Positions 32,704-41,420 of a DNA stretch of 64,000 nucleotides are shown piece after piece; position 1 is the stretch's first letter; each line of letters begins with the position of its first letter. Source of the stretch: G965216695 sp965216695 (GTDB lineage: Bacteria; Pseudomonadota; Gammaproteobacteria; Pseudomonadales; Azotimanducaceae). The notes under the pieces were generated by a model that saw only the letters and a program-made list of their open reading frames with translations, ran no database searches and was not told the origin of the DNA. Both the position numbers and the translations under genes were made by a program. Location of the stretch: contig OZ244212.1 of the NCBI GenBank assembly GCA_965216695.1, forward strand, positions 558,001 through 622,000, given 5' to 3'.

Positions 32704-32841
32704 GTCATTCCTCCGGGTTGTTGCAAACCCGCCTCCACGCACGCCGACCCGTGAGGGCACCCAGGCGCCGCGCCTAAACGGAGGCGGGCGATCTGCGAAA
32801 AATTACGTTATGGCTACCGGCCTTCGCGTTGCCGAGCAGCG
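32704..32841 (-). promoter_or_regulatory. Structured rpsB leader, candidate S2 autoregulation site
   Basis: About 138 bases lie between the predicted start of transcription and the rpsB ATG. CCCGCCTCC (32788-32780 on the minus strand) pairs perfectly with GGAGGCGGG (32736-32728). This closes a domain that contains a further hairpin, AGGCGC/GCGCCT (32763-32775). Conserved leader structures controlling rpsB-tsf by S2 are known in gammaproteobacteria. Equivalence is inferred from position and shape. Confidence 0.5.
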
Positions 32842-32847
32842 GCGCGC

Positions 32848-32875
32848 TTTATACCATAATCACCCCATCCGACAA
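32848..32875 (-). promoter_or_regulatory. Promoter for rpsB-tsf
   Basis: On the minus strand TTGTCG (32875-32870) and TATAAA (32853-32848) are spaced by 16 bases. They are followed by GCGCGCC, a GC-rich discriminator typical of stringently controlled ribosomal promoters. It sits just upstream of the divergent map gene. Confidence 0.6.
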
Positions 32876-32888
32876 AGGCATCCGGCGC

Positions 32889-33680
32889 ATGGTCGCAAGG
32901 GTCGCAGACGAGGCCGACGTTCAGGGCATGCGTACCGCGGGGCGGCTGGCCGCCACGGTGCTCGACATGATCGGCCCGCACGTTCAGCCTGGGGTTACAA
33001 CCGGCAAACTCAACGATCTGTGCCACGCGTACATCGTCGACGAGTTGGGGTGCACCCCAGCGCCGCTGAACTACCGGAGCGCCCCCGGCCAGACGCCCTT
33101 TCCGAAATCGGTATGTACATCCGTTAACCACGTTGTCTGCCATGGCATTCCCAGCGACACCAAGGTTCTGAAAGCCGGAGACGCACTCAACATCGACGTC
33201 ACTGTGATCAAGGACGGCTACCACGGCGATACCAGCAAGATGTTCTTCGCGGGGAAACCGAGTGTGCTGGGCGAACGTCTGGTACGCGTGACGCAGGAGT
33301 GTTTGTACCGAGGCATCGAAGCGGTCCGCCCCGGCGGCCATCTCGGCGACATCGGTCACGCGATCCAATCCCACGCCGAAGCCAACCGGTTCTCGGTTGT
33401 GCGCGAGTTCTGCGGGCACGGCATCGGGCGCGTCTTCCACGATGAACCGCAAGTCGTGCACTACGGTAAACGCGGCCGCGGACGCATGCTCGAAGAAGGC
33501 ATGACGTTTACGATCGAACCGATGATCAACGCCGGTAAACGCCACATTAAACTGCTGCCGGACGAGTGGACCGTAGTCACGAAAGACCACAAGCTCTCCG
33601 CACAGTGGGAACACACGATTCTGGTTACGGCAACCGGCGCCGAGGTGCTCACCCGACGCGACGAAGAAACCTTCGCGTGA
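32889..33680 (+). CDS. map: Methionine aminopeptidase type I
   Basis: Removes the initiator Met from nascent proteins. The ATG at 32889 gives 263 residues. Metal-binding residues are recognisable in CHGIPSD (substrate His), NIDVTVIKDGYHGDTS (two Asp), CGHGIGRVFHDEP (His), TIEPMI (Glu) and the C-terminal QWEHTI (Glu). It is divergent from rpsB, the standard arrangement, and overlaps glnD by 4 bases (GTGA). Confidence 0.97.
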   Translation: MVARVADEADVQGMRTAGRLAATVLDMIGPHVQPGVTTGKLNDLCHAYIVDELGCTPAPLNYRSAPGQTPFPKSVCTSVNHVVCHGIPSDTKVLKAGDALNIDVTVIKDGYHGDTSKMFFAGKPSVLGERLVRVTQECLYRGIEAVRPGGHLGDIGHAIQSHAEANRFSVVREFCGHGIGRVFHDEPQVVHYGKRGRGRMLEEGMTFTIEPMINAGKRHIKLLPDEWTVVTKDHKLSAQWEHTILVTATGAEVLTRRDEETFA

Positions 33681-36337
33681 GCGCAGGCCAGACCCGGCGC
33701 TCCGAGCGAATCTCGGCCCTTGCCGCGCGCCTGGACGAAGAAGATCAGCGCACCGCACGCGCGTACTGGAGCAATCAGGATATCGAGATCCTGGTACGCA
33801 GCCGCAGCGACTTTCTGGACACCCTATTGCGTGAGAGTTGGAGGGAACACGTCGGCGACGCGCCGGATCTCGCTCTTTTCGCGCTGGGCGGCTACGGCCG
33901 ACGGGAGATGTTTCCACACTCCGACGTCGACCTGCTGATCGTTGCAACGAATCCGGAGAAACAACGCGCGCCAATCGAAGGCTTCCTGCACGATCTGTAC
34001 GATCTGGGCCTCACCGTTGGCCATGCCGTACGGCGTTTGAAAGAGTGCCGCGCGCAGGCCTCGGCCGACCTGACCGTGGCTACGGCGATGTTCGAGCGTC
34101 GGCCGCTCGCCGCCCCCGAGACCACGATCGCCGCGCTGGACAAGATTCTGGGCGGCCGGCGCATGTGGCCGCCAGCCAAATTCTTCCGCGCCAAGCGCGA
34201 CGAGCAGGTTAACCGCCACAAGCAATTCGACAACGTTGATTATGGCCTGGAACCCAATCTCAAGGAGTCGCCCGGCGGACTCCGCGACCTGCAGACTGCG
34301 CTGTGGGTTATGCAGCGTCAGTTCGGGACGGCGGATCCCAGAGCTCTGACCGAGCGGGGCGTCATCACCGAACTGGAGCACCGATGGCTCGACAATGGGC
34401 GTCGTTTCCTGTGGTGGGTGCGCTGGGGCCTGCACCTGCTGGCGGGTAAGAAGGAAGACAGGCTGCTGTTCGAAAGCCAGCGTGCGCTGGCCCGGCGCCT
34501 GGGCTATGTGGACACCGACGCCCGCCGCGGTGTCGAGCGCTTCATGCGCGACTACTATCGCCACGTTCTCGCGTTGACTGAAGTCAACGACATACTGCTG
34601 CAGTATTTCGATGAGAACGTGTTGCGGGAAAACAAGCGCGCGAAGGTCGAAACCATCGACGAGCGATTCGAAATCCGCGACAACTACATTCAGATTCGCT
34701 CTGCGGACGTCTTCCGCAGCGAACCGAGCGCGCTGCTGGACCTGTTCGTGGTGATGGCCTATCGCCGCGACATCGCCGGTGTTCGCACAGATACCATCCG
34801 CGCAATTCGCGACCACCTGCACCTGATCGACGACGCCTTTCGGGTCGATCCGGTCAACACCGCCAATTTCCTGCGCCTGCTGAAGGCGCCGTACACCCTC
34901 GTCTCGCAGCTGACTCGGCTACGCCGTTACGGCATTCTGTCTCGCTACCTACCGGAGTTTGCCGACGTGGTGGGCCAGATGCAGCACGACCTGTTCCACG
35001 TGTACACCGTGGACGCGCATACCATGCAGGTGATCCGGAACATGCGCCGATTCCACTTCCGCGCCAGCGCCGAGACATTCCCAGTTGCGGCGCACTGCGT
35101 GAAATCCGTGCCGAAGATCGAGCTGCTCTACATCGCCGGCCTCTATCACGACATCGGCAAAGGTCGCGGCGGCGATCACTCGAGCATCGGCGCAGACTAC
35201 GCGCGCGCGTTCTGCGAACGGCACGGTCTGAATGAGGCAGACACCGATCTGGTGACCTGGCTGGTGCAGCGGCACCTGCTGATGTCGAGCACTGCGCAGC
35301 GCAAGGATATCTACGACCCGGAGGTTATCCAGGCGTTCGCGGCCGAAGTACGCTCCGTGATGCGGCTCGACTACCTGTACGCGCTGACGGTCGCAGACAT
35401 CACCGCAACCAACCCGACGTTGTGGAACAGCTGGCGAGCGACCCTGCTGCGGCAGTTGTACAGCGAAACCAAACGCGCGCTGCGCCGCGGCCTGGAAGAC
35501 CCGATCAGCCGCGAAACCGCCATCGCCGCGTGTCGCGAAGGCGTGATGGAGAAGGCGGCAAACGAAGGATTCGACGCCGCAACACTCGGCCGCTTGATCG
35601 ATGAATTGAGTGACGACTTCCTGCTGCGGCACAGTCCCAGGCAAGTACTCGAGATCGGCAAGGGTGTGCTCGCACACGATCCCACCGACGACCCGCTGGT
35701 TGTTCTCCGGGATTTTCAGGGACGCTGGGGCGACGATGTGAGCACAGAGTTCATCCTGCACACCGTCGACCAGCCGAACCTGTTTGCGGCGAGCGTGGTG
35801 GCCCTCGATCAACTGGACCTCTCCGTACACGCGGCGAACATTCACACAATGCCGTCCGGGCGGAGCTTCAATGAGTATATGATTCTGGATTCGCAAGGCG
35901 ATCCGGTGAGCAGCGATCGTGACGTCCGGGCGACGCTGCAACGCAAACTCACAGCGGCGTTGCGCTCGCCCGACACGCTTCACCGGGTCGTCGAGCGGCG
36001 ACTACGGCGGCAGCTGCGGCAGCTCCAGCGCCCGAGCCGAATTTCGATCACCAACGACCCGTCCGAACCGCAGACCCGACTGTCACTGGTTGCGAGCGAC
36101 CGCCCCGGATTGCTGGCGCGCATTGGCCTGCTGTTCGCAGAACTGAAAATCAGCGTCCACAGCGCTCGAATTGCGACGCTCGGCGACCGGGTGGAGGACG
36201 TGTTTTTGATCACCGACGCCAACGGCATGCGCATCGATGACGCCGAGGTTATCTATACCTTGGAGAATACCCTTCGCCAACGACTCGACGCAGGCATCGA
36301 ATTCGCCGCCATCTCCGATATGGTGGATCACGCGTGA
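33677..36337 (+). CDS. glnD: Bifunctional PII uridylyltransferase/uridylyl-removing enzyme
   Basis: Nitrogen sensor that adds or removes UMP on PII according to glutamine. The nucleotidyltransferase domain has GGYGRREMFPHSDVDLLI. A central HD domain shows GLYHDIGKGRGGDHSSIGA. Two ACT domains at the C-terminus (LFAASVVALDQLDL and TRLSLVASDRPGLLARIGLLF) sense glutamine. The GTG at 33677 forms a GTGA overlap with the map stop and gives 886 residues, the family length. The longer frame lies inside map. Confidence 0.97.
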   Translation: MSAGQTRRSERISALAARLDEEDQRTARAYWSNQDIEILVRSRSDFLDTLLRESWREHVGDAPDLALFALGGYGRREMFPHSDVDLLIVATNPEKQRAPIEGFLHDLYDLGLTVGHAVRRLKECRAQASADLTVATAMFERRPLAAPETTIAALDKILGGRRMWPPAKFFRAKRDEQVNRHKQFDNVDYGLEPNLKESPGGLRDLQTALWVMQRQFGTADPRALTERGVITELEHRWLDNGRRFLWWVRWGLHLLAGKKEDRLLFESQRALARRLGYVDTDARRGVERFMRDYYRHVLALTEVNDILLQYFDENVLRENKRAKVETIDERFEIRDNYIQIRSADVFRSEPSALLDLFVVMAYRRDIAGVRTDTIRAIRDHLHLIDDAFRVDPVNTANFLRLLKAPYTLVSQLTRLRRYGILSRYLPEFADVVGQMQHDLFHVYTVDAHTMQVIRNMRRFHFRASAETFPVAAHCVKSVPKIELLYIAGLYHDIGKGRGGDHSSIGADYARAFCERHGLNEADTDLVTWLVQRHLLMSSTAQRKDIYDPEVIQAFAAEVRSVMRLDYLYALTVADITATNPTLWNSWRATLLRQLYSETKRALRRGLEDPISRETAIAACREGVMEKAANEGFDAATLGRLIDELSDDFLLRHSPRQVLEIGKGVLAHDPTDDPLVVLRDFQGRWGDDVSTEFILHTVDQPNLFAASVVALDQLDLSVHAANIHTMPSGRSFNEYMILDSQGDPVSSDRDVRATLQRKLTAALRSPDTLHRVVERRLRRQLRQLQRPSRISITNDPSEPQTRLSLVASDRPGLLARIGLLFAELKISVHSARIATLGDRVEDVFLITDANGMRIDDAEVIYTLENTLRQRLDAGIEFAAISDMVDHA

Positions 36338-37545
36338 ATCCCTACCTGCAACGCCTGAAGCCCTACCCTTTCGAACGCCTCAACGCGCTGAAAGCCAACC
36401 TCTCCGGACCGTCACACCTCGAACACATTCCGTTGTCACTGGGCGAGCCCAAGCACCGACCGCCAGGCTTCGTACTCGACGGATTCGCCGACACCGAGCA
36501 GTTGGCTCGCGAGCTGGCGACGTATCCGAGCACGCGAGGCAGCGATGAACTGCGCGAAACTATCTCCCGCTGGATTGCGAAACGATTCGGCACGACGGTG
36601 GACCCCGACACCCAGGTTCTGCCGGTAGCGGGCACACGGGAAGCGTTGTTTTCCTTCGGGCAAACGGTGCTGTCAGGCCCACACAACTACGCTCTGATTC
36701 CCAACCCGTTCTACCAGATCTACGAAGGCGCAGCGCACCTGCGCGGTGCACGACTCTTCTTTGTCGGGCTGCACGCAGATAACGGCTACCAACCCGACTT
36801 CGGCGCGGTACCCCAACACGTGTGGGAAAGAACCGATCTGGTCTATCTCTGTTCCCCAGGCAATCCCACCGGGGCCGTCGTCGGCGCCGACGTATTGCGC
36901 GATCTGATCGACCGCGCGCATCGCTACGATTTCGTGATCGCTGCCGACGAGTGCTACAGCGAGATCTATCCGCACGAGGATGCGCCACCCGCCGGGCTGC
37001 TCGAAATTTCTCAAGCGAGCGGCAACACCGGACATGAACGGTGCGTGGTGTTCCACAGCTTGAGCAAACGCTCGAACCTACCCGGCCTGCGTTCGGGTTT
37101 CGTGGCCGGTGATGCAGATCTGCTGGACCGCTACTTTGCCTATCGCACCTACGAAGGTTGCGCAATGTCTCCGGTCGTTCAACGGGTGAGCGCAATGGCG
37201 TGGCAGGACGAAGAACATGTCATCGCCAATCGTGCCCGTTATCGCGCGAAGTTCGAGCGTGTGCAATCCATACTTGCCCCGTATGCCGACCTGCCCCAAC
37301 CGGACGGTGGGTTCTACTACTGGCTGCCGTGCCCGATGGACGACACGAAGTTTGCCGCCGACCTGTACAGCGACTACAACATTACCGTTCTACCGGGTTC
37401 TTATCTGGGCCGCAGCATCGATGGCGACAATCCAGGCGCCCGGCACGTGCGCATTGCATGGGTAGCAGACCTGGACGATTGCGCCGATGCAGCGCACCGC
37501 CTGCGCATGTGGTACGAGCGTCACACGAAACCTGACACCCGATAA
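36334..37545 (+). CDS. dapC: Succinyldiaminopimelate transaminase
   Basis: PLP-dependent aminotransferase of the succinylase route to meso-DAP and lysine. It begins VNPYLQRLKPYPFERLNALK, typical of DapC beside glnD. The PLP lysine is in HSLSKRSNLPGLRSGF, with LCSPGNPTGAVV and AADECYSEIYP before it. It is 403 residues; the GTG start overlaps the glnD stop. dapD and dapE follow, so three steps of one pathway are adjacent. Confidence 0.95.
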   Translation: MNPYLQRLKPYPFERLNALKANLSGPSHLEHIPLSLGEPKHRPPGFVLDGFADTEQLARELATYPSTRGSDELRETISRWIAKRFGTTVDPDTQVLPVAGTREALFSFGQTVLSGPHNYALIPNPFYQIYEGAAHLRGARLFFVGLHADNGYQPDFGAVPQHVWERTDLVYLCSPGNPTGAVVGADVLRDLIDRAHRYDFVIAADECYSEIYPHEDAPPAGLLEISQASGNTGHERCVVFHSLSKRSNLPGLRSGFVAGDADLLDRYFAYRTYEGCAMSPVVQRVSAMAWQDEEHVIANRARYRAKFERVQSILAPYADLPQPDGGFYYWLPCPMDDTKFAADLYSDYNITVLPGSYLGRSIDGDNPGARHVRIAWVADLDDCADAAHRLRMWYERHTKPDTR

Positions 37546-37605
37546 GTGTGGTCGTACCCGACCTTGTGGTAATTTCTGCGCTCTTCGCGACTCGTAGGTA
37601 CCAGC

Positions 37606-38610
37606 ATGTTCGCTTTCGGATTGGGCATCGGCGCCCGGAACGCCAAAGGAGCGCTGCTTGAGTGTTACTTTCCCGCGCCGTGCGCACAGCTCGATGAAGC
37701 ACTCGCCGCAGCAGTACGGGACGCGTTTGCCGCCGGTGTGACGCAACCGGGCGGCGACGAGGTGTCCCGTTTCGCAAACGCGATTGAAGACTCGCCTCAA
37801 GCCGACGCAGCACGGTCGCTGCAGCAAACGGGCGAGCCGATCGTATGCGTCGTCCTGGAAACCGACGTCGCTATAGAAGACACCGCCAGTGCGTATCTGA
37901 AATTGCACCTGCTCTCCCACCGCCTGGCGTTGCCGAACTCCCTCAACCTCGATGGGATATTTGCGCATCTGCCCAACAACGCCTGGACCAGCGCTGGTGC
38001 GATAGACCCTGCCGAGTTGTCGCAACGCGTCCTGGAAGCGCGACGGCGCGGCGAGTCGCTCGAGGTTTTCGCCGTCGACAAGTTCCCGCGAATGACCAAC
38101 TACGTGATTCCGAGCGGCGTGCGGATCGCCGATGCCAGCCGCATACGCCTCGGCGCTTATCTCGGCGACGGCACCACGGTCATGCACGAGGGTTTCGTTA
38201 ACTTCAATGCCGGGGCGCTGGGACCAAACATGGTGGAAGGCCGCATCTCCCAGGGCGTCACCCTGGGCGCACATTCCGACCTGGGCGGCAGCGCAAGCAC
38301 GATGGGCACGCTTTCGGGTGGCGGCGAGATCCGCATCTCGATTGGCGAGCACTGCCTGATCGGCGCCAACGCCGGTACAGGCATTCCCCTTGGAGATCGC
38401 TGCACGATCGAAGCGGGCCTTTACATAACCGCAGGGACACCCGTTGAGCTAATGGATCCGGACCGCAATCGGATCGGTACCGTGAAGGCACGGGAACTCG
38501 CGGGAAAGGACGATCTTCTATTCATCCGCAACGGCCTCACCGGGTGCGTCGAGTGCCGCCAGAACCGCAATGCCATCGAGCTGAACGACCAGCTTCACGC
38601 GCACAACTAG
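37606..38610 (+). CDS. dapD: Tetrahydrodipicolinate N-succinyltransferase (Pseudomonas type)
   Basis: Transfers succinyl from succinyl-CoA to tetrahydrodipicolinate. The 334-residue protein is the longer Pseudomonas-type DapD beginning FAFGLGIGARNAKGALLE. The left-handed beta-helix includes RLGAYLGDGTTVMHEGFVNFNAGALG and LGAHSDLGGSASTMGTLSGG, and the C-terminal ECRQNRNAIELN is diagnostic. It lies 60 bases after dapC. Confidence 0.96.
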   Translation: MFAFGLGIGARNAKGALLECYFPAPCAQLDEALAAAVRDAFAAGVTQPGGDEVSRFANAIEDSPQADAARSLQQTGEPIVCVVLETDVAIEDTASAYLKLHLLSHRLALPNSLNLDGIFAHLPNNAWTSAGAIDPAELSQRVLEARRRGESLEVFAVDKFPRMTNYVIPSGVRIADASRIRLGAYLGDGTTVMHEGFVNFNAGALGPNMVEGRISQGVTLGAHSDLGGSASTMGTLSGGGEIRISIGEHCLIGANAGTGIPLGDRCTIEAGLYITAGTPVELMDPDRNRIGTVKARELAGKDDLLFIRNGLTGCVECRQNRNAIELNDQLHAHN

Positions 38611-38629
38611 TGCCTGGCCCTAGTCAAGC

Positions 38630-39781
38630 ATGAACACCGTTCGCTCCGCCGTGTTGGAGCTGACCAAACAGCTTATGCGCAACCCCAGCGTGACGCCGGA
38701 CGATTGCGGTTGCCAGGCAATTCTCGCAGACCGGTTGCGCGCGGCCGGCTTCGTTGTAGAGGCGCTGCCTTTCGGCGACGTGAGCAACCTGCTGGCGTTT
38801 CATCACACTCCGATCCGCGGCGAACCGATGGTACTGTTCGCGGGACACACAGACGTGGTTCCCACAGGGCCGGTCGACGAGTGGACCAGCGATCCGTTCG
38901 AACCGACCGAGCGGGACGGTCATCTGTTCGGCCGCGGTGCGGCGGATATGAAATCGAGTCTCGCAGCGATGCTGGTCGCTACCGAGGACTTCCTGGCTTC
39001 TGCGGCACCGTGGAACGGCAACATCGGCTTTCTTATCACCAGCGACGAAGAGGGCCCGGCCATAGACGGCACCGTCCGGGTGGTCGATGTGCTGCGACAA
39101 CGCGAGATCACACCCACGTACACGATTGTCGGCGAGCCGTCATCATCCACCCAGCTCGGTGACGTAATACGCAATGGGCGTCGCGGATCCCTGAACGGAC
39201 ATCTGCGCGTGCTGGGCGCGCAGGGACACGTTGCGTATCCTCACCTGGCGGACAATCCGTTGCATCGCGCCGCAGCCCCTATGGCGGCGCTGATCGCGCA
39301 GCAGTGGGACAGCGGCGATGAGTACTACCCGCCAACCTCGTTTCAGGTGGCGAACTGGCATGGCGGCACCGGCGCATCGAATGTGATTCCGGGTACGTGC
39401 GAGATCGGCTTCAATTTCCGGTTCAACACCTGCCACACCGCCGAGTCCCTCCAACAGCAGGTTAAAGCACTGCTCGATGCACACGAGCTCAATTACGAGC
39501 TGACCTGGGCCTTGTCGGGCGACCCGTTTCTTACACGAGCAGGCCGGCTGACGCGCGCCCTCGCGGCGGCAATCCAGACGGAGCTCGGCGTCGAAGCCGC
39601 CCTTTCTACCGGCGGGGGGACATCGGATGGCCGATTCATAGCGAAACTCGGCGGAGACGTGGTTGAGGTCGGCCCAGTCAATGCGACGATTCACAAGGTC
39701 GACGAGTGCGTGAGGATTGCAGACCTCGCGCCCCTGTGCGCAATCTACCGCCGCACGCTATCAGCGCTGCTCACGGCGTGA
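38630..39781 (+). CDS. dapE: Succinyl-diaminopimelate desuccinylase
   Basis: Zinc peptidase-family enzyme that releases L,L-diaminopimelate from its succinyl form. Metal-site motifs are FAGHTDVVPTGP (first His and Asp), GRGAADMKSSLAAM, TSDEEGPAIDGT (the Glu pair) and ATIHKVDECVRIADL at the C-terminus. SVTPDDCGCQ is the usual N-terminal signature. It is 383 residues. Its TGA stop shares bases with the ATG of gspN (TGATG). Confidence 0.96.
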   Translation: MNTVRSAVLELTKQLMRNPSVTPDDCGCQAILADRLRAAGFVVEALPFGDVSNLLAFHHTPIRGEPMVLFAGHTDVVPTGPVDEWTSDPFEPTERDGHLFGRGAADMKSSLAAMLVATEDFLASAAPWNGNIGFLITSDEEGPAIDGTVRVVDVLRQREITPTYTIVGEPSSSTQLGDVIRNGRRGSLNGHLRVLGAQGHVAYPHLADNPLHRAAAPMAALIAQQWDSGDEYYPPTSFQVANWHGGTGASNVIPGTCEIGFNFRFNTCHTAESLQQQVKALLDAHELNYELTWALSGDPFLTRAGRLTRALAAAIQTELGVEAALSTGGGTSDGRFIAKLGGDVVEVGPVNATIHKVDECVRIADLAPLCAIYRRTLSALLTA

Positions 39782-40521
39782 TGCGATCACGGTTATTGAT
39801 CGTGCTGCTCGTATTGGCGATAGCCGCGGTGCTCGTTGCGGTTCGCGCGCCCGCGTCCCTTGTCGCGCGAGCGATGGCCCAGCCGGATGTGCCGGTGCGC
39901 CTGCTGCAACCGCGCGGCACAATCTGGAACGGCGCCGCGGCGCTCAGCCTGCACGACCGATTGCTCGGCGACGTGGCCTGGGAAGTGCGTCCGAGTGCAT
40001 TGCTCGGGCTGGGGCTGGCGGCCGACTGGCGTCTCACCACCGCCGGCGGCCAGCTGGTAGGCGACGTGCACGCAACGCAGGGCGCTATCGGCGTGACCGC
40101 GACGGGAAAGACCCCGGGCAGTTCTCTCGCGCCGTTGCTGGACCCGTTCGAAATTGCGCTTGCCGGTAACATTGAGCTTCGCACCGTCGAGCTGACGATC
40201 GATCCTTCAGGCATACCGACGGATGCCCGGGGTACCGTAACCTGGACCGGCGGCGACGTGTCGTATCCGGTCGGCACTCAGCAGATGCAGCAACGGTTTC
40301 CCCCGATGACCGGAACATTCGCGCCGACTGCCGAAGACCACCCCTCGCTGACGGTACGAAACTCCGCGACCCGAGATGAACTGATGATCATGCAGGTACT
40401 CGACGACGGTTTCGTCAAGGTGGGCATTACCCGCGCGATGACGGAATTGTCCGGTCAGAGCTGGCCCGGACACGGGCTTCCGTCCTCCGTCGTGCTAGAG
40501 GTGGAACAGGATATATTTTAG
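39781..40521 (+). CDS. gspN: Type II secretion system protein N
   Basis: An inner-membrane protein of the type II secretion apparatus. The 246-residue product has one N-terminal membrane anchor (LLIVLLVLAIAAVLVAVRAPA), then a soluble domain with the GTIWNGAAALS motif characteristic of GspN and WEVRPSALL. The ATG at 39781 overlaps the dapE stop as TGATG, so it is probably coupled to dapE. gspC and gspD follow. Other gsp genes are not in the window. Confidence 0.88.
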   Translation: MRSRLLIVLLVLAIAAVLVAVRAPASLVARAMAQPDVPVRLLQPRGTIWNGAAALSLHDRLLGDVAWEVRPSALLGLGLAADWRLTTAGGQLVGDVHATQGAIGVTATGKTPGSSLAPLLDPFEIALAGNIELRTVELTIDPSGIPTDARGTVTWTGGDVSYPVGTQQMQQRFPPMTGTFAPTAEDHPSLTVRNSATRDELMIMQVLDDGFVKVGITRAMTELSGQSWPGHGLPSSVVLEVEQDIF

Positions 40522-40554
40522 TATCGGTGCGCAGAACAATAGGGAAAACGCCAC

Positions 40555-41415
40555 GTGACGAACCTGATGGACACGCTGGGTGTAGTGCTCAAGTGGCTGA
40601 TAATTGTCGGAATCGCCTGGTCCGTGGCGAATACCGCCCTGTATTTTCTCGCCGACCCGGCGGTCGCGTCCGTGGACGAGCCGCAATCCGGTGCAGCGGC
40701 TGTCACTCAGGCCTTTGACCTTGCGGAAGTAGAGCGCGCGAACCTATTCGGGCTTGCGGATGCGGTCCCGCAGCAGGTTCAGACAGTTCAGAACGAGCCC
40801 GAGAAAGAAACGACATTGCCGCTCGAGCTTGAGGGCGTCTTCGTTGCCGAACACCCCGAGGATTCCGCAGCGATCATCTCGCAACGGGGCAAAGAAGGGC
40901 TTCTGTACGGCATCGACGACGTGGTGCCCGGCAATGCGAAGCTGGTGGAAGTCCACGGCGACCACGTTGTGTTGCGTCGCGTCGGGGTGCGGGAGATTCT
41001 GAGATTCCCGGCGGGACCCGAAGGCATTCGCGCATTGCCTCACGACGATGAGGAGGAGTCGGTGGCCGACGCCGTACCGCCAGACGCGCCGGAACCGCCA
41101 CCGGCCACGGCGCGGCAGTTCGTGGAACGCTACCGGGACCAGTTTACCCAGAACCCCGAGGCAACCCTCGAAAGTCTTGGCGTTCAGACCCAGGGCGACG
41201 GTGCCGGATATCGGCTCCAGAACCTTGCCGAAAGCCCCTACCTCAGTCAAACTGGCTTACAGCCCGGCGACATTATTTTGTCGGTAAATGGACGTCCAGT
41301 CGGGAATATTCAACAAGATCAGTTGGAGATCGACAACGTGTTGGCACAGGGATCAGCTCGCCTCGAAGTGCAGCGGGGATCGCGGCGGTTCTTCGTCACC
41401 GCATCATTGCAGTAA
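40555..41415 (+). CDS. gspC: Type II secretion system protein C (PDZ type)
   Basis: Inner-membrane component that links the cytoplasmic-membrane platform to the GspD secretin and selects substrates. It has an N-terminal membrane segment (LGVVLKWLIIVGIAWSVANTALY), a periplasmic homology region (LPLELEGVFVAEHPEDSAAII...GIDDVVPG) and a C-terminal PDZ domain (QTGLQPGDIILSVNGRPVGN). The start is GTG at 40555, giving 286 residues. It is 5 bases before gspD. Confidence 0.93.
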   Translation: MTNLMDTLGVVLKWLIIVGIAWSVANTALYFLADPAVASVDEPQSGAAAVTQAFDLAEVERANLFGLADAVPQQVQTVQNEPEKETTLPLELEGVFVAEHPEDSAAIISQRGKEGLLYGIDDVVPGNAKLVEVHGDHVVLRRVGVREILRFPAGPEGIRALPHDDEEESVADAVPPDAPEPPPATARQFVERYRDQFTQNPEATLESLGVQTQGDGAGYRLQNLAESPYLSQTGLQPGDIILSVNGRPVGNIQQDQLEIDNVLAQGSARLEVQRGSRRFFVTASLQ

Positions 41416-41420
41416 TAATT

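Noticed and set aside
33824..34822. 332-residue minus-strand frame opposite glnD
   Set aside because: Antisense shadow; the glnD domains are continuous on the plus strand.
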